Below, one piece after another: positions 42,921 to 53,254 of a DNA stretch of 64,000 nucleotides (positions within the stretch are counted from its first letter, which is position 1; every line of letters starts with the position of its first letter). Source of the DNA: Hypomesus transpacificus (Eukaryota > Chordata > Actinopteri > Osmeriformes > Osmeridae); the NCBI RefSeq assembly GCF_021917145.1, contig NC_061078.1, positions 7,231,076 through 7,295,075 on the forward strand. The letters are read 5' to 3'. The notes below the pieces were generated by a model. That model made no database searches. It had not been told where the DNA came from and saw only the letters and a list, made by a program, of their open reading frames with translations. A program made the position numbers and the translations under genes.

Positions 42921-44987
42921 ACTCTACTCCTCGCTACACAACACCTAGCTCCTCTCCTCTTTGTCTGAACAAGCAGACTAGCTGCCAGTACCACTTCATA
43001 GCACACTAAGCTAACAGGAAATGACTATTACCAGTATTGTACCAACACAGAAACAAATCCTCCTGCCCCAAGATAGGGAAGGGGGGGTTTTGCCCCCAAG
43101 GGGAGGATTGGCAGACAGGGAGGGGGAGAGTGAGGAATTCTTACCCCCCCAGGGTGTTGGGGTCCAGGTCACACTGGACCTGCCCATGTTGCTCCTGGGA
43201 CAGGTAAAGAGCTTCAGCCTCCAGGCTATCCATCCAGGGCCGATCACTACACTACAGGAACAGACACACACACACACACACACAAAACAGGCCACACACA
43301 CAGATGACACTTAGGGAAAGACAGGAGAAACACACAAACATGTACAGTGCTGTACGCAAATACACATCATCACAGACGGACCACATTGAAAAACAAACAC
43401 ACCTAAGAGTCAGGGCGGAGGAGGAGGACAGACAGGACAGGAAGACAGCTGACGAGGTTGCTGAGCGACAGGACAGGGAGGAGACCACAGTGGTGCTACA
43501 GGAAGGAGGGCCTGGATGCCAGCCCTTGGGGGAAGGAGGTAGAGGAGGCGCAGTCTCAGTGCTGCCTGTTATGGCTTAGGTCGGAATCACCCAACAGACA
43601 TACCAACAAACCATGGGCATAAGCAGGCCACACTTGACGGTCTAAACCAGCCAGTCAATCAATCAACCACTCAGTGTGCCAGTCACACTGCCAGTCACTA
43701 AGCTAAAAAAGCCAACCTGTGTGCCCAATAGCCTCTCATTCAGCCACTACAGATCACTACTGCTATCAGTCAGGTCCACACCAAGGTTCAGACTAGTACA
43801 GTCAGTTTCAGAAACTGAACAACCCTGACATCTCAGCACCTTTCAAACAAAGCTAAGGCTAACCTGCTATGTGAGGCTAATGGCAATATGTGTGAGGAGT
43901 TCTCTGCAAGCAGTGTGGCAGTGTGTGGAAGTGACTGCAAGGCCTGTAGTCAGTGTATCAGAGTGCTGGTGTTAGTGAGGTGTACTCACCCTGTATAGTT
44001 TCTCACGTTGAAACCTGCCCTTTTACACTGGTGCTGTTGGAAAGCCACACATGTCAGTCAAATCATGCCACAACCACCAGAATCACAAGAAACATGATAT
44101 CCTAACATGTATTGTTTGCTACTATACACTGCAATGTTACAACCCGTGATGACATAGGTGGCCAACTGTTTTGCTCTCCTAACCCTTCACCCCTGAAGAT
44201 GCCATTCAGGATCATGTTGCACAGGGCAGGGCTGCATTCAGTACACTATGTTGCCTGGCAGTGGCACATGACACGCATCTCATTGCGTCTCACTATCAAA
44301 CAGGCTATTTGCCTTACTATCATGTAAAGTAAGGGGCTGCTCACAGTCTGGTTACTGTGGCTGTCACAGGTCTCTTAAAACACTGGTATGACTAGTTTGT
44401 GACTGACTAGGTGTGTCAGGTGACGCGGACAGAGACCCCGAGGGATGCTAGCTATACTGTATACAGTAGACCCACGACACGGCCGTGCGCATCCATATTT
44501 TCGATTAGAGACGCCTTTTTGGCTGTCTTGAGGCCGCTGTCCTGATTTTGACACCCATGGTAAAAGTTCAACGGGCACAGGGCTTTAGCGTGCGTCTAAA
44601 TGCAGACATGTCCAATGGGGTGTGCATCTCAAAGGGGCGGATAGGGGGCCTAGTCAGCTAGCTAGTGAGCGGCATAGCTAGGCCTGAATGCTTGCTTCAA
44701 ATGATTGTTGAACACTAGTTTACACGGGAGGTCGCATGGTGGCAATGACCTGGATGCGAGTCCCTGTAGTAAAGGGTAGCCATACTATGTGACAGCATGC
44801 TGGTATTCCTCTGTAATCTTCCAGTCATGACGCATTCGTGCTAGCTAGCTGGTTAGCTAACATTAGCTTATCAGCTGAGATGGCCAAACATGCCATATGT
44901 GGGCTGTCTAACGTTTGACAGCTGGCTAGCCAGCTAGCTAGAACAACCAAATTAGCTGGCAAATATTTTCGCTTTCAATGTACTTAC

Positions 44988-45911
44988 CTGTGTCGTTTAA
45001 ATACAAATGCGACAAGCCAAGAATGAAACTATGAGACCGTGTGTTGTTGCTTCTGTTTCCAACTAGATAGCTGTCTCCGTTATATTATTTAACAACAGCC
45101 TACTTTTACTTGTGTGCACTTGCGAGGAAGCTGTGCAAAATGGCTGTCTTTCCTGAATTGTCCAACCGTCTTCAAGAAAAGGGGATTGGGTGGAGGACCA
45201 ATCCTGAGAAACCATGTTATCTACTTTAACATGACATGTAAGATGCTCACCATTAAACACAAATGTCACATGTGTCAAATCATAGACCAAAAAAATATTT
45301 CGCTGCTGTTGAAGAAACACTTGAATGTTTTGATAGCGAGTTGTCCCCTCTCTTTGTACATAGTGTGGTCGACAGAGGAGGGCAATGGGAGACTGACAGT
45401 AGCCATCCCACTGACACCCTCATTCAATTTAATAATTAATTCAGGTGTCATATTTTATCAATTTTGCCAGGAAGACAAAACGGGGAAGCCAATCCGATTG
45501 ACGATGTTCATTTGTAATACAACAACACTGTACTTGGGTGCTTTAGTTATGGATAACATTGAAAAAGTTACCTTGAGGTAGCTTGTGAAATGATTGACCG
45601 TCTGTTCAAATACACGTGTATTTATTTACGGACAGGGTGGTTTGTGAGTTTATATGTTCAATGAGACCTAAGAAAAGCGCATTTAAACGGTAATTTATTA
45701 TCATCTTGGATCTGTACTTTGACACCCGTCCACAAGAGGCGAGCTACAACTTCACGTGTAGCGAAACCAAGCCAAGGAACCAGCAGAAGCTTCCCGGCAG
45801 AATTATGTCATTGAAATGCATAGTGTAAAAAGTATAACACGGTTAAGTTATCATTAAGTCACCCAAAGCTAGTTCCTCGTCTGTTAAAGAGGGATAACTG
45901 TAATTGTCATT
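44988..45911. promoter_or_regulatory. Head-to-head promoter region of celf1 (-) and ptpmt1 (+)
   Basis: On the minus strand ACGACACAG is followed by GTAAGT (donor at 44987-44982), the probable end of a non-coding celf1 first exon (3' end 44988). On the plus strand the ptpmt1 ATG is at 45912. The roughly 0.9 kb between should serve both genes. The same head-to-head order exists in human. A 155-residue plus-strand frame (45114-45581) here resembles nothing I know and is treated as chance. Confidence 0.5.
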
Positions 45912-48580
45912 ATGTCTGGAGTACTAGCAAGACTGCTGTTTTACCCCACGTTAGCCTACAATGTTGTCATGGAGAAGGTGTCTTTGAGGCGGTGGTTCGA
46001 CCGGGTGGACCAAACCATAATACTTGGGGCTCTGCCTTTCAGATCTATGACAGATGAGGTAACAATTTAGCTTGTGCTACTCTGTCATCTTTCATCATTT
46101 GACTGGGAAATACAATCTCAATCATTCGTGTATTTCTCATTTCAGCTGGTGCAAAAAGAGCATGTCAGGGGAGTCATCACCATGAACGAAGAGTATGAGA
46201 CAAAATACTTCTGCAACTCGACTGAGGTAAGTTAGGGAAAACATGAGTCCTACTACAGCCTACGTTTGATGGCATTCATACCAGTGTTACCATATTGACA
46301 GGGATGCACTTGTGTGGTGGGTGTATTTGGTTCCCAACTTTAAAATTCAAGTGTTAAAGGGGCAATTGACTGGGTTTTTTGGGTATTTCACACTGTTCCT
46401 TAAGGTCTCCGAATAGGGTATGTAACATTGGTTGGGTTGAAAATGGCCCGTGTGCTGTTCTATGCCCTCTGACAGATCCTCTGAAATGTTCCCGGGAAAA
46501 AACACTGGCTTTTCTCCTTTTATGGTATGCTCGTTAATATTTAGATCAGCTGCAAGCTGATTGGTTGGTTATCAACGAGTGAAGCTGGGAGCAAAAACAC
46601 AACACGGCCAACAGCAACACCGAAGTTAGAGACTTGAAATAAAAATGCGCAAATAAATCTATTGTGTCTACACAACACTGTTTTCAACAGATTGACTATA
46701 TATAATTTGAAATGATAACATTACTTGTTTCCACTTCTGTTGTTGAAGCAAACTGGATTGATTCAGGTGGGTAGAACGTTAGGCTACAGCTTAGCAACCA
46801 AACCATATCCTGATTCTACTCGACTTCAGTTAGTTAGCTAGGCTAGCTCTAGATATCTTGCTGTAAAATAACATGACAAAGATCTGGACAAACATGCATC
46901 GTGAATTGTAGATTTTCATTACACAGGTTATTTATTTGAATGAAACACAGTCAGGAACATGAATCAACGTTAGCCCCATTGCCAATAAACTAGGCTAAAT
47001 TATCACACATTCTACCTATGCTCTTGCATTAACTAGCAAGCTAAACTTGTTTACATGCCTACAGTCTAAGTGTTACTAGTAATAGTTAATAGCAATGCTA
47101 ACTATCCTGTATCTAGAACCTGCCTTTCTCCAGTTCTTTCAAATAGATTATCTAGACAGGCGTTAGCAATAAGCCAGACTGCAGTTCGTTTTCTGGCTAT
47201 TTTTCGGAAGCTTCCCTTCTAATGCCGACTACAGCTAGTCTAGCTAGAGTCATTTGATGTGTGTAGAAACGTATTTAGCATTCTACCTGGTATGCTATAT
47301 ACAGGAAACGTTAGCATTGCTAATAACTGTTAGCACAACATCATACTGTCCTTAGCTTGCGGTTGCAATGAGCATACGGTTGGAACAGCACCTCTTTCCA
47401 GGTTCAGCTTCCTAGCATATCCTGCTTGAAATTGTCCAAGGTTGTCAAAACTGTTTTGGGTGAAATGTTCAGAGCAAATGAATGATTGAGTGTCGAACTT
47501 CGCCGGGATCTTCTCATAGACAACAGCAGCCATGCCTGTTGAATGTTTGGCTCCTTGGGAAGACTGTGAGTGTTAGCCTTCCCTGTACAGCCTGGAACAC
47601 AGCATTTACGACCGTGGTCCATTTTCAATATCCTTGCTATAATTCAAAACGTTCTTCTTTGTAATTCCTTATAAGTAGCCTACCCCGAGCAGCGCGCAGC
47701 TAAACTAGTATCGGAGATAGACGCTACCTCGGGCTGGTCTGGATGTAAATTCTGGGGCGTGACAAAGATACAGACCAGAGCCAATAAGAGGGCGATCACC
47801 GGTCCTACGTAGGACCGGTGGCTTTGTTGAAAAGCTAGCGTTTTACAGCCAAATTTTTGCTTTTTGAGATTTGAATAGGAAAGAGGTGTCAATGGACTTT
47901 GATATTCACGGTATGTTCAGTTTACCCTCCGAACTGTCGTTTTTCAACAATGACAAGGTAAAATCGGTTTTGCAGTCAATTGCCCCTTTAACCACATCGG
48001 GGTGTGTGTCTATGCATAGGAGTGGAGTGCTGCAGGGGTGGAACAGCTGAGGCTGAGTACAGTGGACCTGACGGGAGTGCCAAGCATGGAGAACCTCCAT
48101 AGAGGGGTTGAGTTCGCCTTGAAGCACCGGCAGAATGGAACCAGCGTCTACGTTCACTGCAAGGCCGGTCGCTCGCGTAGTGCCACCCTAGCCGCTGCCT
48201 ACCTCATACGGGTGAGTCAAGATCCAAGCAGATGAGAGAGAGAGAGCATTTGTGTGTTCTGAAGGTATCAATAGAAAGAGAATGTGCGTGTGCTTGAAAG
48301 TGAGCGTTAATGAGTAAATGTAAATGTTAATGAGAGAGAGAGCAAGAGTGTACCATTAGACCATGTGTACGTGAGATATAGAGTGAGACTGATTTTCTGT
48401 GTATTTTATTGTGTTTAACTCGTCCTATCTGTTTAGTTACACAGTTTGAGTCCAGAAGAAGCCTGTCAGACGTTAGCCTCTGTCCGACCACACATCTTGG
48501 TTCGATCAGCACAACTGGAGATGCTCAGAGGGTACCACCAGCAAGTCTGTGAAGGGGGGTCAAGAATTGACTCGGTCTAA
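45912..48580 (+). CDS. ptpmt1: PTPMT1, mitochondrial phosphatidylglycerophosphate phosphatase, 4 exons
   Basis: Dual-specificity-type phosphatase of the inner mitochondrial membrane that dephosphorylates phosphatidylglycerophosphate in cardiolipin synthesis. Exons: 45912-46058, 46146-46226, 48020-48211, 48437-48580; all GT-AG and phase 0, giving 187 residues (human 201, the difference mainly N-terminal). The N-terminus SGVLARLLFYPTLAYNVV is a hydrophobic, mitochondrial-targeting-like segment. The central ITMNEEYETK stretch is conserved with mammals. The general acid is Asp92 in STVDLTGVP, and the catalytic loop HCKAGRSR has Cys123 and Arg129 (CX5R), with the same 31-residue spacing as human Asp101 and Cys132. 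Intron 2 is 1.79 kb and mostly one transposon. AATAAA at 48780-48785 marks the 3' end. Confidence 0.95.
47330..47628 (-). pseudogene. Broken THAP-domain transposase fragment
   Basis: C2CH THAP zinc-finger features are split over two reading frames that overlap at about 47404-47533. The first frame supplies the two cysteines (CCVPGC) and LPKEP; the second supplies ICSEHF and the terminal AVPT motif. Only the DNA-binding domain is left. It has no start, splice or downstream context for a host gene. Confidence 0.75.
47797..47820. repeat. Perfect 24-bp palindrome inside the Kolobok-like element
   Basis: CACCGGTCCTAC is followed at once by its exact reverse complement. It lies about 170 bp inside the right end and might be a subterminal transposase or host-factor site. 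Confidence 0.9.
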
Positions 48581-48779
48581 ATTGTATTCAAAACGTATAT
48601 TTATGACGAGGGATATCGAAGGACTTGTCTCTGCTGTGTCAAAAACTGAAGTTTACAAATCTATTTTTTGTATAATTTCAGCAACATCCATAAAGCAATG
48701 TAAAGCCTACTATCTGTTTATGAAATGGCTCAAACTGTATCCAGACATTTTCTACAAGACTGTTGCTTGCTTGGAATTC

Positions 48780-48785
48780 AATAAA
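48780..48785 (+). terminator. ptpmt1: ptpmt1 poly(A) signal
   Basis: Canonical AATAAA 200 bp after the stop codon and about 195 bp before the ndufs3 start codon. It is the only such signal between the two genes. Confidence 0.8.
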
Positions 48786-48980
48786 CAAGTTCTCACATTT
48801 CTCCCATTAATCTAATTCAATTTAATGTTACCGTTAATTTTAAGTGATTATCCGATCTGCAGACGAAATACACCAGACTTACACGGACTCCAGTGCAGAA
48901 GTTGGCGTTAGTGAGTAGACCCTGAGTTGGTCTCCACGCTTGCCTTTATGCGAAGAAGAAAAGATTACATTTGTACAAAG

Positions 48981-51048
48981 ATGGCGGCGTCGTTAGTTCG
49001 TCTCGTCCGCGGAGGTCTTTGCCGAAGTTTAAATGGTATTTGCAATATACGAGCTTCACAACATGCTTATTTGGCCTGTCATTTAGAATGCCCTGGCCTG
49101 CGTATGTTTTTGCCAAGGTTGGAATTACGTTACGATGTGTTAAGATTAAACCTGCGAATTGTCTAGCGATGACCTTCTGTGAAACTGGCTCGCTAGCTTG
49201 CCGACAGCCACACAATTATAGGCAACTGATAATTGTGTAATAGAGAAGCTAAGTTCGCTAGCAAATTAGAAATAACTATTTTAATGATTGAAGGGTAGGT
49301 TTAGTTTATCATTGTGTGGTGCTATGTTGTATGCTAGCTGGTAAATGATCTTAAGACATCCAAGTCATCTACTGACGTAGCAAACCAGGCAGCAATCTTG
49401 CTTGCCTACATGGAAAGTGAATGTTTTCTGTTTTCCAGTTGCCAATCGAAGCGCATGTCTGGTGCAGGCGAGGGCGGAGACCACAACGACTGAAACTAGA
49501 CGTAAGTGTATTTTAAGAAAGTTTGGGGATTAGAGAAACATTAGACGGGATCTCTATTAGAGAAGGGCCCCAGCATGTTATTTTTGAAATCGCGGTAGCC
49601 TGACAATTTGGCCGTTTCGGCACGGATTGCCACGTCATTTGATCTGTTGCCGATATTGGTACTCTGAAAACCACTTCTGTGTTGTGATTTTTGTTCTCTG
49701 TCGCCCTGCAGCCACAGTAAGGTCCAAGGATTCCGTCACTCACAACCAGCTGTCTGCTTTTGGGGAGTATGTGGCAGAGATGATGCCTAAATACGTTCAG
49801 CAGGTCCAGGTCAGTCCAGTTCCATCCTGCTTTTCCAACCTGGAGACTTTGGAACATACCATCATGCTTCCTTTTGTGTTTTGTGTAAAGGATGCGTTAT
49901 ATTGTTTGACAAACTAAATCAAGTGTTGACCAGGTTGTCTCTCCCCCACACAAACACTACACACACAGGTGACTTGCTACAATGAGCTGGAGGTGATGAT
50001 CCATCCTGATGGGGTGGTTCCAGTGCTGACCTTCCTCAGGGACCACACCAACAGCCAGTTTAGGAACATGATTGACCTCACTGCTGTCGACATACCGACG
50101 CGCCAGAACCGCTTTGAGGTACCTTACCTGACCCTGCTGCCCAGGGGTGCCGCCAGGAATTTTGGGCCCCATGAAAAAAAAATAAGAAAAGTTTATCATT
50201 TCTATTAGTTTTTATATTTACTGTCAGTCAGGGGCTCTTGGAATTGTCTCAACTTTTCACCCCTATACGGTGCCCCTGCTGCTGCCTGACTGCATGCTGT
50301 GTGATGCTTGTGTCAGAGATGATCCATTCACACAACAGGTGTGTGTGTTAGAAAGTGAGTAGATCCATGTGTGTGTTGGCAGATTGTCTACAACCTGCTG
50401 TCCCTGCGCTTTAACTCTCGTATCCGCATCAAGACATACACAGACGAGTTGACACCAGTGGACTCCTCTGTGTCTGTGCACCAGGCAGCCAACTGGTATG
50501 AGAGGGAGGTAAGTACCCCATACCTGCTGCTCTGCCCTAAACCCTGTCCTCATCTAGCCTAACTTCTAGATCAGGACTCATCAATATGCCCTACTTGTGT
50601 GTGTCCAGGTGTGGGACATGTATGGGGTGTTCTTTGCCAACCACCCTGACCTGAGGCGCATCCTGACAGACTATGGCTTTGAGGGCCATCCATTCAGGAA
50701 GGACTTCCCCCTGTCCGGATATGTGGAGGTAAGGCATGTTAGGAGATTGAATTTGTCTTCGTGATCTGACGGATCATTAAATAGACTGAATAAGTTAAGA
50801 ACGGTTAACTGCAACAAGAACGCTTCTATGTCAAAAATCGAATCTAATCCGTCTTGACGTCCTTTCTCATCTTTATCCAGGTGCGTTACGATGACGAGGT
50901 GAAGCGTGTGGTGGCGGAACCTGTGGAACTCTCTCAGGAGTTCCGGAAGTTTGACCTGAACACTCCGTGGGAGGTGTTCCCTGCATACCGTGAGCCCAAG
51001 GATGCCCCCAAGCTGCCTGCAGGGGACAAGGCACCCGAGAAGAAATAA
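48981..51048 (+). CDS. ndufs3: NDUFS3, complex I 30-kDa core subunit, 7 exons
   Basis: Core subunit of the peripheral arm (Q module) of mitochondrial NADH:ubiquinone oxidoreductase. Exons: 48981-49035, 49439-49501, 49712-49809, 49969-50118, 50383-50508, 50609-50728, 50881-51048; phases join to 259 residues (human 264). The N-terminus [17 protein letters not shown] is an Arg-rich, acid-free mitochondrial presequence. The mature part begins near the conserved [20 protein letters not shown]. The family signature runs from [19 protein letters not shown] to [18 protein letters not shown]. The acidic/basic C-terminal tail differs from human, as usual. The start lies in ACAAAGATGGCGGCG, a good context. 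Intron 4 carries a 137-bp hAT MITE. Confidence 0.97.
50142..50278. mobile_element. hAT MITE, 137 bp, in ndufs3 intron 4
   Basis: The left end reads CAGGGGTGCCG and the right end in reverse complement CAGGGGCACCG. The 8-bp sequence CTGCTGCC flanks it exactly at 50134-50141 and 50279-50286. CAGGGG ends and an 8-bp duplication are hAT features. It is too short to code for anything. Confidence 0.9.
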
Positions 51049-51152
51049 CTACCCCCCATATTGACCCCCCTAATACTGTCCCAGACCCTGTGTAGACATA
51101 CCTGTCTGAACTGGAGTGGAGCCTTGCTTCTTCTCTCTTGAGTATTTATGTA

Positions 51153-51158
51153 AATAAA
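51153..51158 (+). terminator. ndufs3: ndufs3 poly(A) signal
   Basis: AATAAA in TAAATAAAGACG about 105 bp after the TAA stop (51046-51048), giving a short 3'UTR. Confidence 0.85.
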
Positions 51159-51273
51159 GACGTGTATAAAAGAGGGTCATCTTGTGTCATTTTGTTCTGT
51201 GTATTGTGTTCTATGTATCTTTTGTTTATCCCCAGAGAACACATTGTATTTCCACAACGGGAAGAGAGATTAT

Positions 51274-51306
<33 letters not shown>
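51274..51306. repeat. 33-bp poly-G homopolymer
   Basis: Thirty-three consecutive G residues about 115 bp downstream of the ndufs3 poly(A) signal. It is an unusually long G-run for vertebrate DNA. Its length in the assembly may be unreliable. Confidence 0.9.
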
Positions 51307-51309
51307 CTC

Positions 51310-53254
51310 CTGCAGTTCTGGACATAGACCACCAGATGCCTCTGTTGATGTGGTTAAAATAGCATTCATGGTTTTCTGTTGCAATGTTAACGTGATGTGC
51401 ACCAACTATGATGCTACATCAGTACTACCTGTGAGTTGGTCATTAGCATTAACTCAGGGATGAAACAATCACTGGATTTCTCTTTATTTTGATAGACATA
51501 GTTCAATAAAGCATTCACTGTACAACTTTAGGAAACACCAGAACAGTAAATTTATCATGACTGGAGTGATTTAATAGGCCACTGATTAGAGCAGTTTATT
51601 AAACAATTTCCCAGTAATCCTGGGAATAGTCTTGAATAACAACAGGAACGTTACACGGTATTATGCACTGTACAACAAGCTGTCTGTAGAAACACATTTT
51701 TACATGGAAAGTAGACCTTTAAAGCTTTAAGACAAGTATTTATTAAAGGAATCGTCAATTAATTTGTATTTCTGTCGTAGACATGTCCATAACAGCATGC
51801 ATGAAACTGATTGCTGTGGTCCTGTAAGATGGAACAGGCTTCTACCCTGTTTATACACAAACATACTGAACCTACTTTTCTCACCTACTAGTACTTATCT
51901 TTCTTTCTCCCTCTCAGGACCTACCTTACTCCCTTCCTAGCACCTCCACTCAGCTCTCACCTGTGTGTTCTCAGAGGATGGGGGAAGATTGCTATTTCAG
52001 AGAATCCAAATGGGGTCCATAACACTAATCAGAAACCGTGCCTCCCAAAGGGAGGAAAGTGATTCTGTAGGAGTGCTAGCTTCTTCTGGGAGGGCCCCTT
52101 GTGCATTTCTTCATCACATCCCCAGACAAAATCACAGCTATCTCCCTCACACAAACACACCATGTCCAGAAGGCTGCAGCCATCCCTATTTTTTATTAAC
52201 CGTACAAAATGAGCTAAATATTTGATTAAAAGTGAGATTATCTACATTTTGCGGTGTAGATATTAGAACTGTTTGTGTCATAAGGGACAAGGGCAGAGTT
52301 TTAGCTGGGCTGGGCTAATACCTTGGCAAGTTGTAACATCCCACAAAGGCTGACAGACTTATTTGTATGACCAGGAAGTCAGATAGTGTGCACAGAGGTT
52401 AAGTAAACCAGTACTTAGTCACTTTGTGCATGTCACAATTGCATAAAGCCCCACTTGTCCAAATTGGTATGTTTCTAGAAACAAATACACTTTATTGTAG
52501 GCACTGTCATCAATGACTAAAACCTCTGGTAGTGTGCTTGACATAAGTGTGATATTCACAGTTTGAAGTGGACTTATTTTTCTTCTGGTTGACTCACTGA
52601 ACAGTCAGTGAGTCAGTAATTGACTGGAGTCTGGTCTGTTAGAGGCTCCAACTGTGAGTGTGAATTCAGCAATTCAGCAGTGCCCTGGACAGAGGATGGA
52701 GACAATCACGTTTTCTCCCCACCGTTTCCAGCCAGAGAGAAATGAATCTCACTCAGATTTATTTTTTAACAAATGATGGCAGCTTGCCTGGAGGACGGAA
52801 GCAAGGTTGAGCCAGGAAGGATGCAGGGCGGGGGGGTGGGGAAGGGGGCTGTCACGGTCCAGCCAATCTCCATCATGGGGGCTGTTCATTCAACCTGAAT
52901 GTTGCTGTTACAATGACCGTTGCCAGCTGTCTCAACTGAGGTGCAACACTCCAGAGCGAAAGAGGGGAAAAACTCATAAAGGACTTATTTTGACACAAAA
53001 CAAGCATCCCTAAAGTAAAATCACATGCCTCTGAAGACATACAGTACAGGACAGTATCATTCCAGAGGAGAAGAATATTAACACACACAAACACAACCCT
53101 GCCTTGGCTGCCCAACTACGTTGAGTGTGGAGTCAGCCAGAGGAGGGAACCCAGCTGGATGCAGATAAGACGACATCAGGAGCTCCACAGCTCAACACCC
53201 CCCACACCCACCCCCCTCAGTGGTATGGTCCTGGTCCCCTCACATAGGCAGCTG
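51310..53254. other. Region between ndufs3 and c1qtnf4, including the inferred c1qtnf4 3'UTR
   Basis: No coding exon seen. Minus-strand AATAAA candidates for c1qtnf4 lie at about 52191-52196, 52490-52495 and 51482-51487; I cannot choose between them. FAM180B, which lies here in human, is not found. Confidence 0.5.

Larger units (their letters stand above)
46358..47987 (-). mobile_element. Kolobok-like DNA transposon with THAP remnant, 1630 bp
   Basis: Both ends carry the perfect 15-bp inverted repeat AGGGGCAATTGACTG, and TTAA flanks each side (46354-46357 and 47988-47991). On the minus strand two overlapping frames (47628-47404 and 47533-47330) together resemble a THAP zinc finger: CCVPGC near the start, LPKEP and W, then CSEHF and GAVPT. 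They lie in different frames, so the domain is broken by a frameshift. TTAA duplication plus a THAP domain points to Kolobok rather than piggyBac, whose ends begin CCY. No catalytic transposase region is visible, so it is a deleted derivative. It occupies most of ptpmt1 intron 2. Confidence 0.85.

Noticed and set aside
45114..45581. 155-codon plus-strand frame between celf1 and ptpmt1
   Set aside because: No recognisable family or motif, and it starts over the presumed celf1 first exon. AT-rich chance frame is the simpler explanation; noted in the promoter finding.
46358..47987. piggyBac element (TTAA target)
   Set aside because: Ends begin AGGGG rather than CCY, and the coding remnant is a THAP finger, which points to Kolobok.
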